64,000 nt of DNA from Kitagawia praeruptora. Its lineage: Eukaryota > Streptophyta > Magnoliopsida > Apiales > Apiaceae. The stretch's first letter is position 1, and every line of letters starts with the position of its first letter. The notes under the pieces were generated by a model. The model had not been told where the DNA came from and ran no database searches. It saw nothing but the letters and a program-made list of their open reading frames with translations. Location: the NCBI GenBank assembly GCA_037693485.1, contig CM075348.1, positions 128,041,609-128,105,608 on the forward strand, written 5' to 3'. Shown in pieces: positions 50,791-62,865 of this stretch. Position numbers and translations under genes: made by a program.

Positions 50791-51607
50791 GCAGTTTATG
50801 AATGACACTCTTGCAAGTGTAGTTCAGAGCATCTCCGTACAGAATCCAATCAACCCATGAAAAAAGTTGGAGGAAACAATTAGGAAAAAAATGACACATG
50901 AAATACAGCATCACGCATATTTGGTGCCACATGAATTTTTGTAGTAGATTGTTTGGAACACAGTAGAAGTCTGACCAAATAGCACGAAAACCTACCTAAA
51001 AATTGTATCGTTTAATGTCATTCCTTTGTTTATATATGTGAACACTTGTATAATATTATCTTTGAAATTAGATATCTTTACTTTTTTTTAATATATACAT
51101 ATTTGTGATAATAACTTTTATTCATTTGGGGATTAGGTTTTTAGGAATGATTAATTAATTTATATATTGTTATAAACCCTTGTATTGGTGTGATATGTGT
51201 TTAGAGGCTTGCGTACAGGAGCAAAAAATGAGGTTGAACTAGACATTGTTTTGGGGAATTTTCGGTACTAAGTTAGTATATAGTCCGTATTGTTGAGAAA
51301 AATGTCTCCACTTTTTGACCTACATGAGGTTGCGTTATGTTTATACCTTCAAGATCTTTCATTCTTTTATACATAAGTGTTAATGCGGCTATTTGTTCAT
51401 TACAAGTGGAATTTTATACTGTTAGCTACGCATATTTGTTTATGCCTCCTAAAAACTTGTTTTTACTTACTTAGGCTTGCCAAGCTTCAATTTGTATGTT
51501 TGTTGTGCATCACACCACTACTATTCTGGGACATAGATGCTTTGGGACTCCAACAATTTTTCCTTGCCTATATCTATTGACAATAAAAAGATGTCGGGTA
51601 TTTAGTA
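50791..51607. other. Intergenic, nothing recognised
   Basis: AT-rich DNA after the last exon-like block; no coding or repeat signature seen. Confidence 0.5.
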
Positions 51608-51767
51608 TAAATCATGCATATCATTAATTAAATTTATATTAAATTAGTTAAATTAAAATGAAAATAAATTATTGAAAATAATGATTGTATGAAAATGTAA
51701 TTGTAAAATAAAATAAAATTAACTACATAATAAAAGAAATTCGTGCATCGCACGGGTTATATGCTAG
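51608..51767 (+). mobile_element. Helitron 3' tail (e)
   Basis: Conserved terminal ~160 bp (CATGCATATCATTAATTAAA onward). Hairpin CGTGCATCGCACG, then CTAG|T at 51764-51768. Confidence 0.7.
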
Positions 51768-51768
51768 T

Positions 51769-52110
51769 TTTAAATCATATATTCACTTAATTTTAAAAAA
51801 TATTTGTTAATTTGTTGATTTTTGATCGATTTTTTATCCTGATTTTTGCATAATCGAATGGATTAGTTGCCACCTAGTGATTAATAGGCGAATTTGTTTT
51901 ATAAAAAAAACCTGTATGTAACAATTTAAGTCAAATCCCGAATAAGAAAAGAGAACTAATAAAACCATTTGAAATACATTAAATTTTGATAATTCATTTT
52001 AGTACAATAACTATATAAATTAATTAAGAATCGTGGAAAATTAATAATTGGGATTACAATTACCACAAATAGAAAAAAGGAAATTAACCTGTGTTTTTCG
52101 CCCAAATTAA
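51769..52110. repeat. R1 repeat copy (longest)
   Basis: Runs from TTTAAATCATATATTCACTT to AAATTAACCTGTGTTTTTCG. Best uninterrupted R1 copy in the window. Confidence 0.8.
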
Positions 52111-52189
52111 CGTGCAAACATAAGTATACAACGACGATTACAATTGTTAGTGTTAACGGTAACCTAAGAACAGCTGTAATAAACAATCA

Positions 52190-53591
52190 ATCAATCCCCA
52201 CGCCATCTCCATCCTCTCTTATATATACACAAGAACATACACCTATGATTTCGATACTTGGTCTGATCTGAAAGATGTAAAGATGTTCTCTTCTCGACAA
52301 ATGAAACAGCACATTGATGAGGTAGAAGATGATGCTATATCTCCTGATGAGAAGTAGTTGGTGCAAAGTCTCAAGGAGCACTTGAAAGAAGCTCTCAAAA
52401 GAGAGAAAGAAGCCAGATAAAAAGAGGAGGTCGACTAACAAGTTAAGTAATTTTCATATCTGCTCAACCTAGAGGAGTACTTGTTTTACTTAGATCATTG
52501 TCTTATGTAATGCTAAATTCTTGAAAATGTTCTAGACCCCTTTCACATTTATCAAAAATAAAGTTTTAACCATTCTGATCTATGTTAGTTAAGTTGTCAA
52601 CATGCTTTAATTGAAAATTTGTTGTTATCATCCATAAAAACAAATTGGGGGAGATTGTTGGGATTTATGGGTCATAGTTTAGAGACAACTTAACTAGATT
52701 TTATCATACTTAGTTTTTGCTAAATAGAACATACTGTCACAACTAGAGTATGTTCTTGTGAGCAAAATAATTGCTATAATTTAATAAGTATGTATCTTGG
52801 AAGAAGTTCATTCAAATGTTCTGTTAATCATATAGACATGCCTGTATACATCTAATAACAAGCCTAATTGTTAGTAATATTTTGCATTACTTACACGACC
52901 TTTTAACTAGGGGAACCTCTAGCTGTAGAGTTCTACTCTTTTTAGTACATGTAGTAGGCATCAAAACTCTACCTGTGTAATTGTATAAATTAGTCATGAA
53001 ATAATGCTTGAAAGAAGATCAAGCGATCATGCCTCAAGCTTGGAGAACAAGGCTGTAGAAATAAACACAGTTGGATTTTGAAGAATGAAGATTTGCCTAA
53101 GTACTAATTCAAGAAGTGTTTTTCTCTAATCGAGAAGTCTAGCATTCGACAAGTCAAGGATTCGATATCTATAAAGACATTGTTCGACATCTCTGGAAGT
53201 CAACAAGTCAAAGTATCATTCGATAACTCAGAGATTCAACATGTCTAATACTCTATTCGAGAACTCAAGAAGTCAACAAGTCAAAGCATCATTCGAGTTC
53301 CCTAAGAGTCAACAAGTCAAAGTTACATTCGATATCTCAAGGACTCAAAAAACTATTCGACATCTCAGGGATTCGACAAGTCAAATGCTCTATTCGACAA
53401 CTCAAGGATTTCTGGAGAAAAGACTAATTCGAGAAGTGATTCAATATGTCAATTCAACAGTATTCGAGAACTCAGAGTTATCTATTAAGCAAATTCTAGT
53501 TCTCGAATCAATCACTTAGTTAATTCTCGAATGCCGTCTTGGAGACAATATACTGAAGGTTGTACAAGTCAGAAACCTGCAGCTGTAAAGT
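52190..53591 (+). mobile_element. Copia (SIRE-like) remnant: 3' internal end and LTR
   Basis: The polypurine tract AAATTGGGGGAGAT (52642-52655) is followed by TGTTGGGATT (52656), the usual SIRE-type 3' LTR start. Upstream is a broken piece encoding DLKDVKMFSSRQMKQHIDE and KEHLKEALKREKEA. The LTR contains an array (53130-53520) of degenerate units such as TCAACAAGTCAAAG and ATTCGA(C/G)A. The right end and the rest of the element are missing. Confidence 0.6.
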
Positions 53592-54033
53592 GCTTTTAAT
53601 CAGTAATATTTTTTTTAATTAAAACACGTTAATTTTTAATTTAAAACGTAATCTTTCAATAATTAATATATACCCAAAGATATCTCACCATATCTTCTAA
53701 CTATAATAGAAATCTGTATATAACGAATAATGACCGTTAGATTTTTATTAAAAAAATTAGAATCGTTAGATCTAATGAGTAGATGTATTATATGATTAAA
53801 TTGATTTACCAAAATTTCAAGGTTTGAATTCCGTCAGCGATGTTTTTATTTTAAAATTTTATAAAATAAGTTTTAAATCATGCATATCATTAATTAAATT
53901 TATATTAAATTAGTTAAATTAAAATGAAAATAAATTAGTGAAAATAATGATTGTATGAAAATGTAATTGTAAAATAAAATAAAATTAACTACATAATAAA
54001 ATAAATTCGTGCATCGCATGTGTTATATGCTAG
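53592..54033 (+). mobile_element. Helitron-type copy with tail (f)
   Basis: Matches 44690-45109 over its whole length and ends CGTGCATCGCATGTG...CTAG|T (54030-54034). Confidence 0.65.
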
Positions 54034-54034
54034 T

Positions 54035-54355
54035 TTTAAATCTTATATTCACTTTATTTTAAAAAATATTTGTTAATTGGTTGATTTTTGATCGATTTTT
54101 ATCCTGATTTTTGCATAATCGAATGGATTAGTTGCCACCTAGACTACCTAGTGATTAATAGGCGAATTTTTTATATAAAAAAAACATGTATGTAACAATT
54201 TAAGTCAAATCCGGAAAAAGAAAAAAGAACTAATAAAACCATTTGAAATACATTCAATTTTGATAATTCATTTGAATACAATAACAATATAAATTAATTA
54301 AGAATCGTGGAAAATGAATAATTGAGATTACAATGACCACAAATAGAAAAGAGGA
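54035..54355. repeat. R1 repeat copy
   Basis: Starts TTTTAAATCTTATATTCACT; breaks off at AATAGAAAAGAGG where repeat P (AAAATATCACACC) begins. Confidence 0.8.
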
Positions 54356-54390
54356 AAATATCACACCATATTTTTCAATTGTTAATAAAA
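54356..54390. repeat. Repeat P, copy 1, segment left of the Helitrons
   Basis: AATATCACACCATATTTTTC through TTAATAAAA, matching 62866-62900. P copy 1 continues at 56497-56715 and 62369-62702. Confidence 0.85.
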
Positions 54391-56496
54391 CTAGCATAAT
54401 AACCCGTGCGAGGCACGGGTCATCTTCTAGCAATTGATATAAATTCTGTGTAGTTTTACGATTTAAGGATATTTTTGAATACAATGGCACCTTTTATGTC
54501 CATACATATTATAATATCACTATTTTAATTTATGTATTATTTTATTTATGTATAGATCATATGAGCACTAAAAAAGGGATGTTTTGTAGCATATAAATAT
54601 ATTGTATAGGTTATAACACAATTTCTTTTATAACAATGATAAAAGGACATATCATTAATGTGCATAATACTCGTCATACAATATTTTCCAGATAAAATTA
54701 GTACGCTCCTTAATATTTATTTCTTTAAATATCTCATCAAGATATAAATCACTCTATTTCCTTCTCTTTGAGTAAACTTCTTAATTAACTTATTTTCTTC
54801 GATAACATTGTCAACACGGCAAGATCTTCACTTATAGTATTCAAAACCAAACCAAACCAAACATACCCAGTATATCCCGCTCAGAGCAGGGTCTGGGGAG
54901 GGTAGGATGTACGCAGACCATACCCCCGCTTTTTAAGGCAGGGAGGCTGTTTCCGTGAAGACCCTCGGCTATGTGCACGACAAATACGGTGAGTGCTATA
55001 AATATAAGAATCCAAATGGTACGAAAAAAGATCTCGGCAATACCTGGGCCCATGGCATTCTCCACATGGGACTTACAGTATTCAGATTTTCAATAATCTA
55101 AAAGGAGTCACCTTTCAAAACAACATTTGTTAAATTCAAAAATCTAACAAATTGGAGGATTACAACAATTGCCATAACTTCACAATTTTTTGAAAATATT
55201 ATCTCATTAATTTCATTGAAAAATTACCAATGAACTCACCTCAAAGTTTTTTTCTTTCAGAAAGCAGGCTTCATCACAGTTAATTTTGTATGAAAAAGAT
55301 AGAAGTAATCACCTGATTTGATTCAAAAATAAGTTTAAAATAATAAAATTCTTATTTTAAATCTCAAAATATTGCTTTAAAAGATCAATAGCTATACCAC
55401 AATATCCCTAGATTTTGAGATTTTTTTTCACGATTTTGATAATCTTTCTATCGTTAAAATAGTAAGAATAGCAGTCATAATCAAAGTATTAAAAAAATTA
55501 GAGTCATTCTATCGTTAAAATAATAAGATTGTAGCTATAATAAAAAATATTCAAAAATTTGCATGTTTCACATACAAAATCAAAGGAGCGGACATAGTTT
55601 ATAAATAGTTTAATCAAACCACTCATTTGCCAAATTTTATGCAAAAAAATTAGATGATATAAAAAAATTAGACTAATTCGCAAAATGTGTACAAAATTTT
55701 GTTACATGCATTAAATATCTAACTAATTCAAATAAAGTATAATAAAGAAAATACTATTACATAAAGATATAAAACATATTTTAATTAACATTATACGTGA
55801 TACCGTTATCAAAATTTGATATAAAAAATCTGTAAAATTGATTGTATAGATAATCATATATGATATTATTATTTTTAAAACTATATATGATATTAATTTT
55901 TGATAATAAAATACGTATATTAGTTATATTTTGAAATTCTCGGTACCACAAGAAATTATCTACGCAATGATGAAAGAGATTGAGGTGATGTATAATCAAT
56001 ATGCGAAAAAATTACATATTCTAAATTTTTATCTTTTTTGGCATATAATTTAAAAAGACTCAAAATGTATAATGTAATTGTTCGATCCTAATATTTTGTC
56101 TACTTGGATATTATGCAAAATCCCATATTCTAATATATCGACCTTTATTAAATTGGCTTTGGATTTTAATCCAATCTTATTTTTAATCCAAAAGTTAAAT
56201 TGATAGCAAAAATAGGAAAAGGGTGAGACCAGAGGGTTAACTAATATGTTTTTTTAGTTCAAACTCAAAAACATATTTAGCTAAATGGTTATAAGGATGA
56301 GTTTATTTGAAGAGGACATGAGTTCAATTCCCCACAAAAACATAATTTGCTTAAATTTTTTATTTGAATAAGAGAGTAGTGGCAACTTCATGTAATTTTC
56401 TAATATTTAAGGGCAAAATTGTACTTTCACAGGGGGTTTATTGGCTCAAAATGCCCCTAAAATAACCCTATGTTCTCCTATTATATATAGAATGGA
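54391..56496 (-). mobile_element. Non-autonomous Helitron, minus strand, limits proven by empty site
   Basis: 2106 bp. Read on the minus strand it starts TCCATTCTATATATAATAGG and ends with hairpin CCCGTGC-CTC-GCACGGG, then TTATTATG CTAG. Flanks are TTAATAAAA and TATATTAAAA; the joined site is present uninterrupted in repeat P at ~62895 and ~44318. Insertion is exactly between A and T without duplication, as Helitrons do. It contains an Au-like SINE and otherwise AT-rich DNA with no gene; no RepHel frame. Confidence 0.9.
54849..54985 (-). mobile_element. Au-like SINE
   Basis: The minus strand carries GAGGGTCTTCACGGAAACAGCC, cut here to its core GGAAACAGCC, then GGTCTGCGTACATCCTACCC, CTCCCCAGACCC and ATACTGGGTATG. 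The end is a TTTGG-repeat tail (plus strand CCAAACCAAACCAAAC). These are diagnostic of the plant Au SINE family. It lies inside the Helitron 54391-56496. Confidence 0.8.
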
Positions 56497-56715
56497 TATA
56501 TTAAAATTCTGAATGTGTTGTTTATAATAAGGAAATATTAGTATAATCCGTAAACATGAGTATATTAAAATTATATTAAATTAAAATTAATTAATAATTA
56601 TATAATTGTTGAAACATTAAAAATTTTGGTACCTATTTTTTGATATATGTTTTTTGGTATTTCGTGAATTTACTTATTTACCCTTCATTATAAAGAAAAA
56701 TATATATGATATTTA
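56497..56715. repeat. Repeat P, copy 1, middle segment
   Basis: Collinear with 62901-63119 with few differences, including GTTGTTTATAATAAGGAAAT and GGTATTTCGTGAATTTACTT. Confidence 0.88.
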
Positions 56716-57940
56716 TCAATATCAATATCAATATATTCTTAATGTCTGCTAGTATTGCATTTTAAAAATTACTGCCTTTACCCTTCATTTTTTTATTCTT
56801 CTTTATTTCTTTGATGCCCTTTTTTGTCATTACACAGGAAAATTACAGCTTTTATCCTTCATTTTTTTATTCTTCTTTATTTTTTTTATGTCCCTTTTTG
56901 TCATTACACAATATTTGGAGCGACCCAATTTAGATTGGATCGACCCAAATCTCCTTTATTAATCAATTTCCTTTTTCAGGTTAAACATATTACCTTTTCT
57001 ATTTTTCAATAACTAAATAATTTACTTCTTAGGTAAAATACAATATCTTTTACATTTTATCTAACTAAAATTTCTCCATTTTTAAAAAGTACGATCAATT
57101 TTGTATAATAAAATAACATAATTATATTATAATTAGTATTAAATAATTAATTACCTTTTTGAGCCAAAATACGTTACATTTTCTCTTTTCTCTAACTAAA
57201 ATCTCTCTTTTTCCAATTGTATCATGGACAGTTACCTTTTTCAAACACGTTACCTTTTTTCCCTTCTCTTACGAAAATCTCTCTTTTTCCAATTATATCA
57301 CGGGTGATTCTATTTAATAAAAATAAAATAATAATATTATAGTACTAATAATTAACTGATTACCTTTTCAACTAAAACATATCATCTTTTATATTTTTTC
57401 TAATTAAATTCCTTTTTTCCTAGAAATTTCAGGGGCAACAATAATTTCTCATTTTCTAAAAACTATGAGCAATTTTATTTATTAAAATAACATAATTAAA
57501 TTATAATTACTATAAACTAATCAATTACCTTTTTCGCATAAATTATGTCATCGTTTTAATTTTCACGTTATCTTTCTATTTTTTAAAACTAAAATCTCTC
57601 TTTTTCTGATTTTATCACGGGCGGTTCTGTTTAATACAATAAACTAATAATATTATAATATTCATAATTAACCGATTGCATTTTTTATCTAAAACGTATC
57701 AATTTCTATTTAATAAAATAAAATAATAATTATATAAAAACTAATAATTAGCCGATTACCATTTTCAAGTAAAACCTATAATTTTTTCTATATTTTCTAA
57801 CTAAAATCCCTCATTTTCTAGAAATATCACGGATAACATTTATATAATTATTATCAAATCTCATATAAAAATTTAAGCCTCCCAACTTTATATTTTAAAA
57901 AAATTAACTTAAATTAATGAAAAATTCATATAATATTAAA

Positions 57941-57975
57941 AAAAAATCGTGCATCGCACGGGTTTTAAACTTGTA
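57941..57975 (+). mobile_element. Degenerate Helitron tail inside the large Helitron
   Basis: CGTGCATCGCACGGGTTTTA followed by CTTGT instead of CTAGT; flanking TATAACGAATAATATCCGTT text is shared with the tail family. Confidence 0.5.
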
Positions 57976-58345
57976 TAATAAAAATTCGTATATAACGAAT
58001 AATATCCGTTAGATTTTTAGTTAAAAATTAGAACTATTATATACTTATATAAAGGAGAAACGAGGGGAGGTAAAGTGGCGCCGGTCAAATAGCTCGTTTC
58101 TATTTTGTTAAATTTCTCAAATTTTTGAATTAATAATTCCAATGATTAAAAAAAATCTCAATTCCATTTTAAAACTTTATTAATAGAGGAAATTAAATAT
58201 ATAGTTTCAATATTTTTTACCTATAAAATCTTTACTAATGAAGTAAAGTAAATATCTAAATTTCATTTTAAATTTTTACTAATCGAGGAAACTTAATATA
58301 CAATTTCAATATCCTTACCTTTAAAATTGCATTTTAAAACATTGA

Positions 58346-58850
58346 AAGTTTGGTCGGTTGGTTAGTTGGTTGGTCGGTCGGTAAGTACCTATTGTTTTAC
58401 TTAATTACCCTTACTTAATTATAAATAAAATTTCTCCTAATAACTAATCAATTTTTGTTTTCAAGTAAAACATATTAAAATAATCAATTTCCTTCTAAAA
58501 TACGTTACATTTTCTATTTTCTTTAGCTAAAATCTCTTTTTTCCAATTAAATGACGCCCTTACTTAATCATAAATAAACAATTTCACAATAACTAATCAA
58601 TTTTTTTTTTCAAGTAAAACATATTAAAATAATCAATATTTTTTAAAAAAATGTTACCTTTTCTATTTCCTTTAGCTAAAATCTATAGTTTTCCAATTAT
58701 ATGGCGCCGGTTGGTTGGTTAGTTGGTTGGTCGGTACCTATTGTTTTTACTTAATTACCCTTACTTAAATATAAATAAAATTTCTCCTAATAACTAATCA
58801 ATTTCTGTTTTCAAGTAAAACATATTAAAATAATCAATTTCTCTAAATTA
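58346..58850. repeat. Three ~180-bp tandem units
   Basis: Units share CTTACTTAAT(T/C)ATAAATAAA and TTTCAAGTAAAACATATTAA. Two carry a GGTTGGTTAGTTGGTTGGTC minisatellite. Confidence 0.8.
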
Positions 58851-59045
58851 CATTTTAAATTTTTACTAATCGAGAAAACTAAATATACAACTAAATTGCA
58901 TTTTAAATTTTATTAATAGTGGAAATTAAATATCACTAACAAAATATAATAAAAATTCGTATACAATGAATAATATCCGTTAGATTTTTATTTAAAAATT
59001 AGAACTATTATATAAATATATAAAAGAGATCCGAGGGGATCTAAC

Positions 59046-59460
59046 CCTCTACTATTATCCTTCATTTTTGTATTAATAATATAATTAATGATAATTAGCC
59101 GATTGTCTTTTTCAATTAAAAGATGTTTACTTATAATTGATATGATATTACCTTTTATAAATACCTAAAATATCATATCTTCCAATCAATAATTTTTTTC
59201 TCTCTAATCAGCATTTGGAGCGATCCAATTGGATCAACCCAAATCTAAACCTCTACTATTATCCTTCATTTTTTATTAATAATATAATTAATGATAATTA
59301 GTTGATTGTCTTTTTCAATTAAAAGATGTTTACTTATAATTGATGATATTACATTTTATAAATACCTAAAATATCATATCTTCCAATCAATAATTTTTTT
59401 CTATTAACTAAAACACGTAATTTAAAACATAATATTGTAATAATTAATACATACCCAAAA
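59046..59460. repeat. 204-bp tandem duplication
   Basis: Two units beginning CCTCTACTATTATCCTTCAT. Confidence 0.85.
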
Positions 59461-59760
59461 ATATGACTTCATATCTTCTAACCACTAACAAAATATAACA
59501 AAAATTCGTATACAACGGATAATATCCGTTAGATTTTTAGTTAAAAATTAGAACTGTTAGATTCAATGATTAAATATATTACATGATTAAATTTATTTAC
59601 TAATTGCATACCCAAAAATATGACATTATATCTTCTAACCACTAACAAAATATAATAAAAATTCGTATACAACGAATAATATCCTTTAGAATTTTATTAA
59701 AAATTAGAACTGTTAGATCTAATGATTAAATATGTTACATGATTAAATTTATTTACTAAA
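59460..59760. repeat. ~148-bp tandem duplication
   Basis: Two units with CTAACCACTAACAAAATATA and TTAGAACTGTTAGAT(C/T)(T/C)AATGA. Confidence 0.85.
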
Positions 59761-60978
59761 ATTTCAAGGTTCGAATTCTGTCAACGATACTATTATCCTT
59801 CATTTTCTTAATCTTCTTTATTTCTTTGATGCCCCTTTTTACCATTACACACTGGGTTTTTCACCAAATTAACATCTCAACCCCCTGAAGTAGGGTTAAG
59901 GTATGTGTACTAGACCTCCGTACGGGTCAAATATGTTTGGTTCCAATTTTCAGTTTGGCCATAAGAGTTAAGTTTTTATTGATTTCACAATATTAAAAAT
60001 TAGACAGGATAATATTTGTTTGGTTTTGATTTTGGTTTAGAATTTAAGAATTAAAGTTTTAATGAATTACCCGATGTTATAATAATATACAGGACACCAG
60101 AAAGGTACCTTTAAAATATTTGCTTGGCCTTTCAATTTTTTATTTTACATGTCGTAATAACAAAGGTAGTTGGAAAGATTACGAGTTAATAACATTGACA
60201 CAGTACGGACCATGTTATTTGTAAATAATCTTGGGACTCAGTTTGATACTTATAGGCATTATTTTGTTTTCAAGCAAGTTTATGTTCTTTATGGATTTGT
60301 TCAACTTAATGTTCATGGGGTAGACATGCTACGTACCAGAAGGTCTTATGGAATAGCATACTTTTTATCGGATGTCTCCGAAGGGACTATGGAATAGCAT
60401 ACTTAGAAGCTCAGACCCACGTCACAAGCCTCACCCTCTGGGTCAGGTAACATTGCTCTTATTTATGCTCTAAATATCTTCTTTACTCGCGTTCAATTTC
60501 ACTTCATATATGATCTCATATTTAGCACTTTCACTTGAGCTCCATTTTAAAATATAAAAGCACTAACTTTTTCCTTTTTCAGTTTAGTTGGCTTTTTGAG
60601 AGAGAATAAGTAATGGAAAATGTGATTGTTATAATTTGTAATCATACATTATTTAAAGATAAAAGTGAATATGTGAGCTTCTTGCGGAGACCTGTGTTTT
60701 TGGTAAACAGTATTATCATTCATTTTTTTAATCTTTTTTATTTATTTAATTCCCCTTTTTGTCATTACACAGCATTTGGAGCAACCCAATTTAGATTGGA
60801 ACAAAAAATTCTAATATGATATTGTACTTATTTTCAGTAATGTTGTAGTACTACGATTGTACCTCCAGCCTTTCTCTTCTCCTCCAACTACATAATTTTA
60901 AATATTGAAAACAAAATACTCCGTACAATACAAGAAGAAGTTTGCATTTATAAATATAGATTACAAGAAGAGAGAGAT

Positions 60979-61081
60979 GTTTAGTTACAGATAGACTACA
61001 TAGCAACAACATAAGTGATAAAAAGAAAGATGTTAGTTACAGATAGACTACATAGCAACAACATAAGTGATAAAAAGAAAG
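60979..61081. repeat. 52-bp tandem duplication
   Basis: Two copies of TTAGTTACAGATAGACTACA with the same following ATAGCAACAACATAAG. Confidence 0.9.
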
Positions 61082-61536
61082 ATGGTCCACATGATGATCA
61101 AGCTAATGAAGTATTGAAGTAATTAACAAGCCTGAACCACATAAGCAACTTCCATTTTATAGGTATTGTTTATCATAACGTGGGTAATGGGTTTATGTAT
61201 TCCAATTAATTTTATTTTTGGTTACCCCTCTAAGTTGATCACAAAAAAATTAACAACCCATCAAAATAAGTAGTTTAAGAATATATTCAAATTCAAATTA
61301 TTATATTCATTTCAATAAGAACATACTTTTAATATAATAAAATCAGTCATGGTGAAAGACCTTAATTTGAACATAAACAATAAATCTACTAGAATATTTA
61401 TCTGATATTTTGGCTTGCTTATTTAATTGTATAATTTACTTATTTTTAATAAAAGAATCTAAATTAATAATATATATACACTATTTTTTCATACATGAAT
61501 TTACTAATACAGTTTAATGGTCACGCTCTGGTGAGA

Positions 61537-61800
61537 ATGAGAACAGTGAGAACACACATTTTCACTACATTTCAAGCTATTTTAAAGGGCCCCGCTAGGG
61601 GCATCTTCACCAAAAAAAACCATATAATTCTACCCTCTATCCATTCATAAAAAAATTAACAAAAAATTAAAATAAAATGAGAACAGTGAGAAGACACATA
61701 TTCGCTACATTTCAAACTATTTTAAAGGGCCCCGCTAGGGGCATCTTCACACAAAAGTCTTATAATTCTACCCTCTATCCATTCATAAAAAAATTTAACA
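61537..61800. repeat. ~140-bp tandem duplication
   Basis: Two units with ATGAGAACAGTGAGAA and TTAAAGGGCCCCGCTAGGGG, an unusually GC-rich palindromic island in this AT-rich stretch. Confidence 0.88.
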
Positions 61801-62368
61801 AAAAAAATTAAAAATTGCTTGAAATGTGATCTCATTGTTCTCCAACATTTACACATTATATTAACTATGAGGTCTCATAGTTAATATAACATGTTCTTGA
61901 TATTATATGAGGTTTAATGTTTTGGAGCCATTTAATGTTTTGGAGTCATTGGGGGTGAAGGAATTATCATTTTCGCATTTGAATAATGAAGACAATTTAT
62001 TATCGTTTTCAATTAGAGAACAATATTTGTAAAAATATTTATTATTTTTATTGCAGATTTTGATGAATTAAATAAATTTTCAACATTGTTAAAATAGAAT
62101 TGTATGCTACTTTTTTATATAAATTTTAGCATATCATTATTTTATTAAATACTTATATAATTGTATCTAATATCTTGCTAAGAATTGATTATTTATATAA
62201 TTGCATACAATATATTTTTAAGAAATCAATCAAATTTGTTAAATTTTTGGTATTGTCAATTTAAATTAAGTAAGATGTTTTAAGAAATCAATCAAATTTG
62301 TTAAATTTTTGGTATTATCATTTTAAATTAAATAAGAAGCCGTGTACGAAGTACGGGCAAAATGCTAG

Positions 62369-62702
62369 TACTATTAAAACACCAAAAATAAATAAAACAT
62401 AATACAATTAAAGGTAATTAGTCGATTGCCATTTTTCACATTTACTTTTAGTTGAAGAAATTACCTTTTATAAACACCTAAAAACCTCAATCATATCATA
62501 TTTTCCAATCAATTCATATCTAGCAATAACTAACCAAAAATAAATAATAACATAATACAATTAAAGGTATTTAGTCGATTGCCTTTTTCACATTTACTTT
62601 TAGTTGAAGATATTACCTTTTATAAACACCTAAAAACCTCAATCATATCATATTTTCCAATCAATTCATATCTAGCAATAATTAATATATACTCAAAAAT
62701 AT
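62369..62702. repeat. Repeat P, copy 1, right segment
   Basis: Collinear with 63120-63455. Each copy contains its own ~150-bp internal duplication (TTAGTCGATTGCC(A/T)TTTTCA unit). Confidence 0.88.
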
Positions 62703-62865
62703 ATAAACACATAAAAACATCAATGTATCTTCCAATCATAAATATTGAATTAAAACACGTTACCTTTTTAATTTAAAACTAATCTTCATTAATATTTTCT
62801 TTTGAACTAAAACACGTTACCCTTTTAATTTAAAACTAATTTTACAATCATTAATATATACCCGA

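Larger units (their letters stand above)
56716..62368 (+). mobile_element. Large Helitron, plus strand, limits proven by empty site
   Basis: 5653 bp. Starts TCAATATCAATATCAATATA after A (56715). Ends with hairpin CCGTGTAC-GAA-GTACGGG and CAAAATG CTAG before T (62369). The flanks ATATGATATTTA and TACTATTAAAACACC are directly joined at 63108-63135 in a second copy of the repeat. The interior is AT-rich and made of amplified units (58080-58990, 59046-59460, 59460-59760, 60979-61081, 61537-61800), an internal tail relic (57947) and no recognisable gene. Confidence 0.88.

Noticed and set aside
59880..59950. Text resembling part of an Au SINE (CCCTGAAGTAGGGTTAAGG)
   Set aside because: Match is too short and lacks the GGGGAGGGTAG core and a tail.
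60170..60397. 75-codon plus-strand frame inside the large Helitron
   Set aside because: No recognisable family, no splice or neighbour support; could be chance in AT-rich DNA, so not called a gene.
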